From Kribbella soli (GTDB lineage: Bacteria > Actinomycetota > Actinomycetes > Propionibacteriales > Kribbellaceae), in assembly GCF_004331345.1 (NCBI RefSeq), contig NZ_SJJZ01000002.1:1674001-1738000 (forward strand): 64,000 nt of DNA. Direction: 5' to 3'. Under the pieces are notes generated by a model. The model did not search any database. It saw only the letters and a program-made list of their open reading frames with translations, and was not told where the DNA came from. The first letter of the stretch is position 1; every line of letters begins with the position of its first letter. Made by a program: the position numbers and the translations under genes. Shown piece after piece: positions 25,907 to 35,200 of the stretch.

Positions 25907-26383
25907 TCAACTGATGATCCAGCTCCGCCAGGTGTCGATGTCCTCGACGTCGGGGGTAATCGGCGGGTCGAAGGTGTGCGTGCCGGCACCGGGAAGGTGG
26001 GCCGACACCAACGTGTCGAGGTTATGGACGAGCAGCACAGGTACGTCGGGGCGCGCGGTGACGAGATCGCCGAAGATCGCCGTGGTCTCGCGCAGCTGCC
26101 ACTCCTCGTCCTTCGTGCCGACGAGCCAGATACTGAGATCGATGGGGTACCGATCGATCGCCTGGATCTCGTCCGGTTCCGGATCTACGACGGCGAACCC
26201 GTTCGGACGGACCCGCACAGCCACCGTCCCCGCTGCGGTCCGCGTCGTGCGCCGGAACAGGCGTTCGTCGTCCTTCAGGTCGGCATCCACGACAGGTTCC
26301 AGCTCGAGTACGTCGGCCAACCACTCGGCCACCTCTGCAACAGAATCACCCGCAGCCACGAAAACGTTGTCGCTCGTCGACAT
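25907..26383 (-). CDS. probable immunity protein for the upstream nuclease toxin
   Basis: A 158-residue acidic soluble protein of alternating helices and strands (VAEVAEWLADVLELEPVVDA, VAVRVRPNGFAVVDPEP, VPVLLVHNLDTLVSAHLPG). No family is recognised. ATG 26383 overlaps the toxin stop (TGATG) and has AAGGAG 5 nt upstream. This ensures cotranslation with the toxin, as with CDI and other polymorphic toxin-immunity pairs. Immunity function is inferred from position, size and acidity only. Confidence 0.55.
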   Translation of the reverse strand: MSTSDNVFVAAGDSVAEVAEWLADVLELEPVVDADLKDDERLFRRTTRTAAGTVAVRVRPNGFAVVDPEPDEIQAIDRYPIDLSIWLVGTKDEEWQLRETTAIFGDLVTARPDVPVLLVHNLDTLVSAHLPGAGTHTFDPPITPDVEDIDTWRSWIIS

Positions 26384-27729
26384 CACCGCTCCTTCCTGAA
26401 GGTGACCATTCGCCCGTCACCGAGAATGACATGAACTACCGCATCGACGGACTTGCCGGGCTGGCCGCACGCCTTCCGGAATCCCCGCAGGGCCGCCGCC
26501 TCGTCCAGATCGACCTTCCGGCCGTCGATGAAGACCTCGCCTGCGGCGCCGACCTGGTCGCAGGCTTCGTTGATATTGCGCTTCACCGATGACAACGAAG
26601 CCCGATCCAAGGTCTTGAACTCGACAACTACCCCGTCCGCGGATCCGTTCCTGCGCAGGGTCGCGTCCGGGTTCTTCTGCTTGTGGATCGTGTGGTTCTC
26701 CGGACGAGCGTCAACGCGCCAGCCCTGCAGCTCAAGGAAATCCGCGAGCTCGCGCTCCTTCGGCACGAAGCGGTTCGCAGGGTCTTGCACTCCCGGTGCG
26801 AAGTCACGGCCGATCGGGCGCAGATCCAAAGCAGGATCGAAGTCCAGGTCCTTTGTTGGGAGGTCTGGGAGGTCGATGTCGACGATGAGTGGGGGGGGGG
26901 GGGGGTGCTCGGGGTAGTCGAAGGTGGCTTCGATGTGGTCTGTGGTGATGGTGAGGGTGGCGTGTTGCCATTGCTGGTCTTCGGCGTCGGCCATGGAGTC
27001 GAGGAGGAGCTGCACGGCTTCGGTGAGGTCGGTTTCGATCTCGAAGTCGCGGGTGAGGCGCTCGGCGCGCTTCTCCTCTTCCTTCTCGTCCGGTTCTTCG
27101 AACTCGGGAGCCTCGTCGGACTCCGGTGCGAATTCGAAGTCGCGGGTGAGGCGGTCCGCGCGTTTCTGCTCTTCCTTCTTGTCGGGTTCTTCGAAGATCA
27201 CCTCGCCGGTTTCGGTGACCGTGATTTCGAGTTCCAGGAGGTTTTCGTCGTCGCGTTCCTGGTCGTCCTCGTCCTTCTCGTGGGCCTTGCGGTATTTCTC
27301 GAAGGCCTTGCGGGCGACCGTGACCAGCGGCGGCTCGTTGTCCTCAGCAACTTCCAGGTCGTCGTACGTCGCGGTGAGACGTCTCGTGCGGACCTGGACG
27401 TCACCGGTGCCGCTGGTCGACTTGTTGCGGTCCGCGGAGTCGGACGAAGGGCGATTGGTCGACGGTCCCGCCGTACCGACCAGGCCCTCGGCCCAGCCGC
27501 GTGCTTTCGGCGGCGCCATCGACAGGAAGTGCGCAGCTGCTTCACACGCACGCGCCGCGGCGTCGAGCTGCTGTGCGGCGACCGTTGCCTGACCGCGGGA
27601 TGCGATCAGCGCTACCTGTGCGTTCTCCCGGCAGCGCGCCGCCGTACGCAGGAGTTGGTCGACGACGCGGGGGATCTCGTCGAAGCAGTCGACCAGGCCG
27701 CGGGCAACCCGCTGCAGCTCGGACGGCAC
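26383..27729 (-). CDS. modular toxin with C-terminal CDI-type PD-(D/E)XK nuclease
   Basis: A 448-residue protein. An N-terminal helical domain (1-90) resembles small WXG/LXG-like export domains. Next come a Ser/Thr-rich linker, a very acidic middle with two copies of a 31-residue repeat (FEEPD-KEE-KRA-RLTRDFE) and a Pro run (275-279). The C-terminal nuclease spans about 321-448: FVPKERELADFLE, Asp355 in NPDATLRR and Glu370-x-Lys372 in VVVEFKT. This matches CdiA-CT tRNase-type toxins. It starts with GTG 27729, 16 bases after the small helical protein gene, and no good ribosome site is seen. A 15-base homopolymer lies just before the nuclease domain. Confidence 0.72.
   Translation of the reverse strand: MPSELQRVARGLVDCFDEIPRVVDQLLRTAARCRENAQVALIASRGQATVAAQQLDAAARACEAAAHFLSMAPPKARGWAEGLVGTAGPSTNRPSSDSADRNKSTSGTGDVQVRTRRLTATYDDLEVAEDNEPPLVTVARKAFEKYRKAHEKDEDDQERDDENLLELEITVTETGEVIFEEPDKKEEQKRADRLTRDFEFAPESDEAPEFEEPDEKEEEKRAERLTRDFEIETDLTEAVQLLLDSMADAEDQQWQHATLTITTDHIEATFDYPEHPPPPPLIVDIDLPDLPTKDLDFDPALDLRPIGRDFAPGVQDPANRFVPKERELADFLELQGWRVDARPENHTIHKQKNPDATLRRNGSADGVVVEFKTLDRASLSSVKRNINEACDQVGAAGEVFIDGRKVDLDEAAALRGFRKACGQPGKSVDAVVHVILGDGRMVTFRKER
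26891..26905. repeat. 15-base G tract (poly-C in the toxin coding strand)
   Basis: An uninterrupted run of 15 G on the plus strand encodes Pro codons 275-279 of the toxin. It is the longest single-base run I noticed in the window. Slippage by one base would remove the nuclease domain and could switch the toxin on or off. Confidence 0.85.
27042..27195. repeat. two 61-bp direct repeats in the toxin gene
   Basis: Copies at 27042-27102 and 27135-27195 are about 85% alike and in frame (93 bases or 31 codons apart). They encode the charged repeat with RLTRDFE at its end. Recombination between them would remove one unit without a frameshift. Confidence 0.75.
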
Positions 27730-27745
27730 CTTGATGACTCGAGCG

Positions 27746-28006
27746 TCAGATCTGGTCGGCGTAGTTCTTGCAGCCGGCGGACGCGATCTCCAGCGCCTCG
27801 GCAGCCTGTTCGACGGCCTTGCTCGCGGCCTCCAGGATCTCGGTGATGTCGCGGTCGATGCCGGTGGCGGTCCCCGCGATCAGGCTCTCCACCAACTGAC
27901 TGTGCTGCGTGAACCGGAGCTTGAACCCGGCCAGGCCACCCGCTGCCTGCTTGGCCTCCATGGAGACCTGGTGCAGCTGTTCCTTGAGCCGCAGTACGTC
28001 GGACAC
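27746..28006 (-). CDS. small helical protein, WXG100-like size
   Basis: An 86-residue, almost entirely helical protein without Trp-X-Gly. It has two amphipathic helices (MSDVLRLKEQLHQVSMEAKQ and ITEILEAASKAVEQAAEALEI) joined by a short loop. The size and helix-turn-helix shape resemble WXG100/ESAT-6-like secreted partners or DUF6244-type proteins. The start is GTG 28006, 18 bases after the membrane protein gene. Its position between an FtsK ATPase operon and a toxin suggests a secretion partner or chaperone. Confidence 0.6.
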   Translation of the reverse strand: MSDVLRLKEQLHQVSMEAKQAAGGLAGFKLRFTQHSQLVESLIAGTATGIDRDITEILEAASKAVEQAAEALEIASAGCKNYADQI

Positions 28007-28024
28007 CTCAACCCACTCCCAAAT

Positions 28025-28702
28025 CTAGTTGCGCTTCTTCGGCAGCACGATCGCCGTACCCGCCACGACGACCGGGACCACGATCCCGAGCCACCACGGC
28101 AGACCGGCCGACATCGCGACGACGACGATCACCGCACCGCTCCAGCCCCACCAGCGCGCGCCGGGCAGCCGTGGCAGTCCGAGCACTCGCGACGCGGCCA
28201 GCATCGTGACGGCGGCGATCGCCGCAGCCTCGACACCGGCCAGGAACGATCCGCTGAGCACCCACACCAGCACGAACCCGACCAGCGCCAGGACCGCGCT
28301 GATGGTACGCCGCTTGCGCTGCTCCTGGAGCGCCCGGGCCGTCGTCCGCAGTTCCTCCAGTTGGTCGACCGACTCGGCGAGCTGCTTGGTGATCCGCTCG
28401 GCGACCGTCTCGATGTCGTTGAGCGCGCGGATCTCTGGCAGCGAGTGGTTCGCCCGCTTCCCCTCCGCGGGGAGCCCGGCCCGCTGCAGACTCTCCGCTG
28501 CCTTGTCGGCGAGCGAGTTCAGCCGCGTCTGCAGCTTCCGTCCTCGCTCGGCCATCGCATCAGCCTCGGCGGCCGCGGTCGCCTCGGCCTTCGACTTGTG
28601 CGCCGTCACCCGGTCCTGTGCCTGCTGCGCGTCGGCGCGCGCCATCGCGACCGTCCGCAGCGCGCGGACGTACTCGGACCACTCCTGCTCCACAGTCTTC
28701 AT
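28025..28702 (-). CDS. coiled-coil membrane protein
   Basis: A 225-residue protein. Residues about 1-130 are a long charged helix pair predicted to form coiled coil (EWSEYVRALRTVAMARADAQ and later KQLAESVDQLEELRTTARAL). Residues about 140-220 contain four hydrophobic segments, ending in a basic KKRN tail. No family is recognised. The ATG overlaps the end of the FtsK gene (ATGA at 28699-28702). It could be the membrane component that works with the ATPase. Confidence 0.65.
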   Translation of the reverse strand: MKTVEQEWSEYVRALRTVAMARADAQQAQDRVTAHKSKAEATAAAEADAMAERGRKLQTRLNSLADKAAESLQRAGLPAEGKRANHSLPEIRALNDIETVAERITKQLAESVDQLEELRTTARALQEQRKRRTISAVLALVGFVLVWVLSGSFLAGVEAAAIAAVTMLAASRVLGLPRLPGARWWGWSGAVIVVVAMSAGLPWWLGIVVPVVVAGTAIVLPKKRN

Positions 28703-31437
28703 CGACGTACCAGCTCCACCGCGCGATCTACCTCGTCCGACCGCAGCGCGGCGAACGGTACGACGACCTGTGCCTCAGGATGCAGCCCGTCCCACAGCAA
28801 GGCCCGATGCGGTTCGGAGGCCCATCGCACCAGCGGACCCGCCACTGCGCGTACGCCGTCCTGAGGGTGCCGGAGGAACAGGTGGGTCGCCACGTTCGCC
28901 CGCCCGTACCCGAGCTGCTCGGTGCACACGTGCAGCCGGTTCCACCACCCGAACGTGGTGAGGCCCTGCGCCGGCCCGTCCCGCACGATGTCCTGCAACG
29001 CGTTCGCCGGGCTCTCGAAGAACCCCTCGGCATGCAACTGCATCCGCGGTACGCCGTGGAACCCGAAACCGATCAGGTACGTCCCGCCGGCCTCCCCGTT
29101 CCGCATCGCGTCCCGCAGCGCGAACAGTCGCGGCGCGATGTCGTCGTGCTTGTCCACGGTCTCGACCTCGCACCCGAGCTGCCGCAGCACGTGCACCAGC
29201 GCATCCTTGCCCTCGGCAACGGAAGGCGCCGAGTCCGTACCGTCCACGAAGAGGAACCGCGGCGGTTCCACAGCTGATGCGGCCGTCGACACCGCCAGCC
29301 CGGTCAGTACGCCGAGCGCATCCGGCGGACTGTCGCCCAGCACGAGTACGCCGGCACCGGGCTCCGGCCGTACCTCGACGGAAACCGGCTCCTCCGTCAC
29401 CGCGATCGGCAACCCGGTCCACGGCCGCCCCAACTCGGGCTTCACCGCCGTTGCCGTGTCCGTCAACCGCGCCGGCTCGGCCAGATGGAACACCCGCGGC
29501 GGATGCACCGCCGTACCCGCGCGCGTCCACAGCTCCCGCCGCAGCGAGTCCAGCACGAGCTTGTCCGCGTAGCTCACGAGCACGTGCTGGTTGTCGTCCG
29601 GCGACCCGAAGTTCGCGTTCAGCACCGCCTCACCGCGGAACTGCAGCTCGGCCGCCGCCGTGTTCCCGCTGCGCAGAATCGCCTGCGAATCGGCCGGCGT
29701 CGTTTTCAGCGCGATCCGGTACGGCACCTGTCCGAAGATCGAGTCCCGCCGCGTCGACAGCCGCTTCACGCCTTCGATCGTCTGCGTCGCCAGTACGACG
29801 TGAACGCCGTACGCGCGTCCCAGCCGGACCAACCGCTCGAGCAGCTTGGCCGCCTCGTCCGCCAACTCGTCGTCGTCCTCGAGCAGCACCTGGAACTCGT
29901 CCAATACGACGAGGATCCGCGGCGGCCGATCCGGACCCGGAGGCAGCTCCGCGATGTCCGCCACATTGCCGTGCGACTTGAAGATCTCGCTGCGCCGCGC
30001 GAGCTCGTCCGACAGATGACGCAGTACGGCGAGACCGAACGCGCGATCGCTATGGACGCCGAGCACGCGGATCTGCGGCAGCCAGTGCGGCCGGTCCGGA
30101 CCGGGCCCGAGCGCCGAGAACTCGACACCGTGCTTGAAGTCGAGCAGGTACATCTCCAGGTCGGCCGGGGAGTAGCGCGCGGCGAGACCGTGGATCAGCA
30201 CGAGCAGGAGGTTCGACTTGCCCTGGCCGACCGCGCCGCCGACGAGCACGTGCGGCAGGGCCGGGTTGCCGCTGCGCAACCGCACCAGCGCCGGCGTGCG
30301 GTCGTCGTACCCGATGACCGTCCCGACCTCGTCTTTGACCGGCTGCCACCAGGTCGAGCGGTCCGGCAGCGTCCTGTCGAAGTCGATGGTCGGGAGTACG
30401 GCGATCTCCGCCTGCTCGGCGATCACGTCACAGATGCCCGCGGCAACGGTCGCGTCGAACGGCGGATCGAGCCGGGCCGGCGGCAGCTGCGCGACCTCGA
30501 CCCGGTCGTTGACGATGGCCACCGGATTGAGGAGATCGAGCAACTGTTTCGAGTCGACGTCGAGCTCGGCCGCCGTCGACGCGTCGTAGTGGACCAGGAA
30601 GCAGATCCCACGCTTACCCGCGGTCGCGGCCAGCCGGAGCAGGTCCCGCTGAGCAAGCGTGTCGATCCCGAACGGGTAGTCGAACAGGACGACGATCCGG
30701 TAGGGATCGGTGACCTGTCCGGTCTCCTTCAGGAGATCTTCGAAGCGCTCGTGCCCGAGCTGCGCCTGCCGGCTCGCGCGCAGCGACGACACGTCGACCA
30801 GGCCGGACAGGACGGTGTGCAGCTGCTCCGCGGTGTGTGTTGCCCTGGGCACCAATTGCGGGTACTTGGTGGTCAGGTGACCGAGGAGCCCCATCATCCC
30901 GGTCAGCTTCGGATCGAACGCGTCGATGCGGAGCCGGAACGGTTCAGCCGCCGCCACGAGCCGCATCGCGACGCTTTGCAGCAGACGGCGCGCGGACTCG
31001 TTGCGGTCGCCGGTGACCTTCCAGCCGTTGGTGCGGAGCAGCGGCGCGACCACCGGCGTACCGGCGTCCAGCTCGCCGACCCGCACGTATGCCGGGACGC
31101 CTGCGCCGACCAGTTGACGCGAACGCCAGCGGGCGTCGTTCGGCGGGATCGACGCCAGGCCCGGTGCGAGCCGGTCCGCGAGCAGCCGCGCTTTGGGCTC
31201 GGCGTCGGACAACGCCTCGGCGGTCTTCGCGTCGACCAGCGACCGCGACTCACGCCGGGCGGTGGCGGTCTGCTCCTGCAGTTGACGATGCAGCTTCACG
31301 GCGCGCTGATGCTCGCCGTACGTCAGCCGCCGTGCGTTGTCCAGCAACTGCCCCAACGCGTGCTGCAAACCGCGGATCCGCGCTTCCAGGAGCTCCGGTG
31401 CGGCCGGTCCCCCGTCAGGCTTCTCCGTCACGAGCAT
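28699..31437 (-). CDS. FtsK/SpoIIIE-type ATPase (EccC-like)
   Basis: A 912-residue protein without obvious membrane helices. An N-terminal coiled coil (about 15-90) is followed by a degenerate ATPase-like region (about 130-330). An intact FtsK/SpoIIIE domain comes next, with Walker A GGAVGQGKSN (about 400-409) and Walker B ILVVLDEF (about 510). A final degenerate module (about 690-900, GVLVLGDSPPDA replacing Walker A) completes it. The several tandem modules recall EccC of type VII secretion. It begins the five-gene run ending with toxin and immunity. ATG 31437 has a GGAAGG site close upstream. Confidence 0.82.
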   Translation of the reverse strand: MLVTEKPDGGPAAPELLEARIRGLQHALGQLLDNARRLTYGEHQRAVKLHRQLQEQTATARRESRSLVDAKTAEALSDAEPKARLLADRLAPGLASIPPNDARWRSRQLVGAGVPAYVRVGELDAGTPVVAPLLRTNGWKVTGDRNESARRLLQSVAMRLVAAAEPFRLRIDAFDPKLTGMMGLLGHLTTKYPQLVPRATHTAEQLHTVLSGLVDVSSLRASRQAQLGHERFEDLLKETGQVTDPYRIVVLFDYPFGIDTLAQRDLLRLAATAGKRGICFLVHYDASTAAELDVDSKQLLDLLNPVAIVNDRVEVAQLPPARLDPPFDATVAAGICDVIAEQAEIAVLPTIDFDRTLPDRSTWWQPVKDEVGTVIGYDDRTPALVRLRSGNPALPHVLVGGAVGQGKSNLLLVLIHGLAARYSPADLEMYLLDFKHGVEFSALGPGPDRPHWLPQIRVLGVHSDRAFGLAVLRHLSDELARRSEIFKSHGNVADIAELPPGPDRPPRILVVLDEFQVLLEDDDELADEAAKLLERLVRLGRAYGVHVVLATQTIEGVKRLSTRRDSIFGQVPYRIALKTTPADSQAILRSGNTAAAELQFRGEAVLNANFGSPDDNQHVLVSYADKLVLDSLRRELWTRAGTAVHPPRVFHLAEPARLTDTATAVKPELGRPWTGLPIAVTEEPVSVEVRPEPGAGVLVLGDSPPDALGVLTGLAVSTAASAVEPPRFLFVDGTDSAPSVAEGKDALVHVLRQLGCEVETVDKHDDIAPRLFALRDAMRNGEAGGTYLIGFGFHGVPRMQLHAEGFFESPANALQDIVRDGPAQGLTTFGWWNRLHVCTEQLGYGRANVATHLFLRHPQDGVRAVAGPLVRWASEPHRALLWDGLHPEAQVVVPFAALRSDEVDRAVELVRR

Positions 31438-31537
31438 CGTCCTTCCACACTTGCCCCGCGACCGTACTCATTGCCTGGTGTAACCATGTCACACCAGTGG
31501 CCCCAGTGGTCACTCCAGGTATCAGTAGTCTCACCTG

Positions 31538-31933
31538 CTAATCAGGAGCGACGATCTCGAGCTCGTAGCCGTCGGTGTTGGAGAGGAAGGCGGCGTAATG
31601 CTGCGGGCCGCCGGCATACGGATGGCGGTCGGCGAACATCAGCGTCCAGCCGTGCTCGGCGGCTTCCGCGACGATGCTGTCGACCTCGGCCCGGCCGGCC
31701 GCGTTCAGCGCCAGGTGGTTCATCCCCGGACGCATCCGGTCGTGCTCGGCGGCCGACATCGCCGGGCTCTGCTCGACGACGACGTAACAGCCGTCCGGGG
31801 CGGTCCAGGTCATCCCGCCCGGCCAGCCGTCACCGTCCTTCCAGCCCAGCCGGTTGAGGACCCAGCCCCAGCTCGTTACCGCCCGGGACAGGTCCGGGAC
31901 CCAGATCTCGATGTGATGCACCGCGGCAGCCAT
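31538..31933 (-). CDS. VOC family (glyoxalase/bleomycin resistance-like) protein
   Basis: A 131-residue vicinal-oxygen-chelate protein with two beta-alpha-beta-beta-beta repeats. The opening AVHHIEIWVPDLSRAVTSWGW supplies His and the late Glu (YELEIVAPD) fits a metal ligand. HLALNA lies in the second repeat, a usual metal-ligand position. The substrate is unknown. ATG 31933 is favoured by the GATAAT box 6 nt upstream. Its stop lies about 100 bases from the start of the FtsK gene; that gap (31438-31537) holds CCAGTGG twice and the weak dyad GGTGT-N9-ACACC. Confidence 0.85.
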   Translation of the reverse strand: MAAAVHHIEIWVPDLSRAVTSWGWVLNRLGWKDGDGWPGGMTWTAPDGCYVVVEQSPAMSAAEHDRMRPGMNHLALNAAGRAEVDSIVAEAAEHGWTLMFADRHPYAGGPQHYAAFLSNTDGYELEIVAPD

Positions 31934-31939
31934 CGGAGC

Positions 31940-31945
31940 ATTATC
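31940..31945 (-). promoter_or_regulatory. possible -10 box of the VOC gene
   Basis: GATAAT on the minus strand ends 6 nt before ATG 31933 and overlaps the TAA stop of the small upstream gene. It is a near-consensus -10 in the leaderless position. Confidence 0.4.
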
Positions 31946-32150
31946 TGTGCTCGGCGTGATGGTGCGACACGGCCGTCGAGATTCCTGCCGCGATCGCGCC
32001 GGAAAGCAGCAGCCAGACCAGTGCGGCGAGCAGCCACGGCCACCACGGCCGGACCTGCGCGGCCTCGGCGACGGCCTTGCCGAACAATCCACCGGCAGGC
32101 GCGAAGACGAGCACGAGCACCAACCGTGCGAACCTCGTCTCCCTGGTCAT
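31941..32150 (-). CDS. small two-helix membrane protein
   Basis: A 69-residue protein with two hydrophobic segments (about 8-25 and 37-58) and a His-rich C-terminal tail (SHHHAEHR). No family is recognised. It is 7 bases upstream of the VOC gene on the same strand. The 118 bases to the divergent nuclease gene hold the promoter of the latter. Confidence 0.5.
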   Translation of the reverse strand: MTRETRFARLVLVLVFAPAGGLFGKAVAEAAQVRPWWPWLLAALVWLLLSGAIAAGISTAVSHHHAEHR

Positions 32151-32231
32151 TTCTTTAGTGTGCGAGACAGCCGCCGACCCTGCAGAAACCTTGGCGTTTC
32201 GCGCCCGGTCATCTTTCTGTCCGTGGGAGGG

Positions 32232-32260
32232 TTTACGGTCTCGGTGACAGACAATAGATC
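32232..32260 (+). promoter_or_regulatory. promoter of the AddB-like/AddA-like operon
   Basis: TTTACG, a 17-base spacer and TAGATC form a near-consensus -35/-10 pair. The -10 ends 8 nt before the GTG at 32269, so the transcript is leaderless or nearly so. Confidence 0.5.
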
Positions 32261-32268
32261 GGGGGTTC

Positions 32269-35200
32269 GTGGTGAGTACCACCCGGATCGAGAGCACGGC
32301 GTACGGCGCCGCGGCTCTGGAGCGCCTGCAAGCCGTCGTCGCGCGGCTCAAGGCCGACGATCCGATGACCCCTGTCACCCTCCTCCTGCCGAACAACCTG
32401 GCCGGCGTGATCGCCCGCCGCCACCTCGCCCGCTCCTCGATCGGTGGTCTGTACCTGGCGACCCTCGAGCGACTGGCCGAGCAGGTCGCCGCCGGGCTCC
32501 TTTCGCCGCGACGTCCCGCGACCCGGCCGATCGTGGCGGCCACCTGGCGTACGGCGCTCGCGAAGGCGCCAGGCATCTTCGACGAGGTCGCCGAGCACCC
32601 CTCGACCATCCAAGCGCTTGCATCCGCCCATCGCGAGCTCCGCGACCTCACCGAACCAGCGCTCGACAAGGTCGCGCACGCGTCCGCGCTCGGCCCCGAT
32701 CTGGTCCGTCTGCATCGGCACGTCACCGCCGAACTGGCCGCGGACTGGTACGACGCGACCGATCTGCTCCGCGCCGCCGCGTCCCGGATCGCGGCCACGC
32801 CTTCAACAGTCGATGAGCTGGGCGCTCTGGTCTTGTATCTCCCGCAAGAGCTGACTCAGTCCGAGGCCGCGTTCGTCGCCGCGCTCGGCGAAGCGGCCGC
32901 CGATCTCACGGTCATCGTCGGACTGACCGACGTACGCCGTGCCGACCGCGCCGTCCGGCGATCGCTCGAACGGATCGGGATCGATCTGCCGACGTCGATC
33001 TCGAAGAACTACCCGGTCGCGACCGAGATCCTCAACGCGTCCGATGCCGACGACGAGGTGCATTGCGTGGTGCGGGACGTCGTCTCGGCGCTGGAGCACA
33101 CGCCGGCGCATCGGATCGCGGTCCTGTACGCCGCAGCCTCGCCGTACGCACGGCTGCTGCACGAGCAGCTGTCGGCCGCGCGCATCGAGGTGAACGGTCC
33201 CGGTACGCGTCCGGTGCACGAGCGCGCGATCGCGCGGACGCTCCTCGAAGTGCTCGCGCTCGTCGACCAGGATCTGCCGCGAGCGGACGTGTTCCGCGCG
33301 TTGGCGAATGCGCCGACACGTGACTTCACCGGCGAACGCATCCCGGTCCCGCAGTGGGAGCGGATGTCGCGGGTGGCCGGGGTGGTGCGTGGAGACGACT
33401 GGGACACGCGACTGGCGCGGTATGCCCAGTCGGAGCGACGGACCGCTGACCAGGAGGAGGCGGCCGAGGATCCACGGCCGGCCGCGGTGCGGCGCGCGCA
33501 GTACAACGCGTCGACGGCCGAGCGGCTGCATACGTTCGCGTCGACGTTGCGGGCGCGGCTGAGTGCTCTTGCGGAGCTTGAAACCTGGTCATCGTTGTCT
33601 GAAGGTGTGCTGCAGCTGTTTCACGATTTGCTCGGGGACTACTCGTCCTTGCCCATCGAGGAGCAGTACGCCGCGGCCGCGGTCGAGGGGTCGTTGAAGG
33701 GGCTGTCCACGCTCGACGAGCTCGGTACGCCGGCGAGTCTCGCGGTGCTGCGCGACGTACTCGATCTCGAACTGCAGCAGTCGCTGCCGCGGGTCGGGAC
33801 GTTCGGGACAGGCGTGCTGGTCGCGCCGCTGTCCGCGAGCGTCGGATTGTCGGCGGACATCGTGTACGTCGTCGGTCTGTCCGAAGACCTGTATCCGGGG
33901 CGGGTCCACGAGGACGCGCTGCTCCCCCATCGGGTGCGTGAGGCGGCTGCGCCGGAGTTGGCGTCGTTCCGGGATCGCCTCGACGAGAAGCAGCGGCATC
34001 TGCTCGTCGCGTTCTCGGCCGGTGCGCGTGTGGTCGCGTCGTTCCCGCGCGGCGATCTGCGACGGTCGTCGCGGCGACTGCCGACGCGCTGGCTGCTCGG
34101 GTCGTTGCGGGAGCTGACAGGTGATCACGCGTTGCCCGCGACGCAATGGGACCGGTACAGCGAGGTGCTGCAGACGTCGGCGTCGTACGCCGGTTCGTTG
34201 ACGACAGCAACGATGCCGGCGACCGAGCAGGAGTGGCAGACGCGTGCGGCGGCAGCGCGACTGTGGGTTCAGGACGGGGTGCTCGTGCGGGCCCGCGAGC
34301 TGCTGCGAGGGCGTGCTTCCGCTGCCTTCACGCGCTTCGACGGGGATTTGTCGGGTGTGTCGGGGCTGCCCGAGTTCGCTGTAGAGGATCGGATTGCGTC
34401 ACCGACGTCGCTGGAGTCGTATGCGACCTGTCCGCACGCGTACTTCGTCGAGCGGCTGCTGCAGGTGGAGCCGTTGGAAGCGCCCGAGGATCTGCTCGTC
34501 ATCTCACCGATCCAGGTCGGGAACCTGATCCACAACAGCCTGGATGCGTTCGTGACGCGACTGGCCGGTTCGCTGCCTGGGTACGGCGAGCCGTGGACGG
34601 AGGATCAGCGAAAGCTGCTGCTGGCGATCGGAGCGGACCTCGCGGAGCAGTTCGAGGCGGAGGGCCTGACCGGGCATCCCCGGCTGTGGCAGCGCGAGCG
34701 GTTACGGATCCTCGGCGACCTGATGGTGCTACTCACCGACGACGATCGCTGGCGGGCGGGTCGTGACGCGAAGGTTGTGGCGAGTGAGCTGACGTTCGGG
34801 TTCGACGGCGAGCCTCCGGTGCAGATCCCGGTGCCGTCCGGGCGGGTGCTGCTGCGCGGATCCGCCGACAAGGTGGACGTCGGGGCGGACGGCACCATCT
34901 ACGTGACGGACGTGAAGACCGGCGGCTTCTCGCGGTACGAGGGCATCGAGGCGGATCCGGTCGCGGGTGGGACGAAGCTGCAGTTGCCCGTGTACGCGTA
35001 CGCGGCCCGCGCGCGGCTGGGCGAACAGTCCACTCCGGTCGAGGCGTCGTACTGGTTCGTCCGGCGCGGCGGCAAACGGATCCCGGTCCCGCTGACCCCC
35101 GAGGTCGAGGCCCGGTACGTCGACACGCTCGACGTGATCGTGTCGTCGATCGCGGCCGGGCACTTCCCGCCGAAGGCTCCCGAGGTGCCGGACTTCCTGT

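Noticed and set aside
25711-25989. Small minus-strand gene in the gap before the second IclR gene
   Set aside because: It is out of frame with the immunity-candidate gene over much of its length, Thr/Arg/Gly-rich and without a start signal.
26683-27846. 387-codon plus-strand frame with long Val/Phe/Leu runs opposite the toxin gene
   Set aside because: The hydrophobic runs are the complement of the acidic Glu/Asp/Lys repeats. The minus strand has the nuclease domain and coupled neighbours.
29485-31857. 790-codon open frame on the plus strand opposite the FtsK gene
   Set aside because: Arg-rich composition and no recognisable motif, while the opposite strand encodes a clear Walker-motif ATPase.
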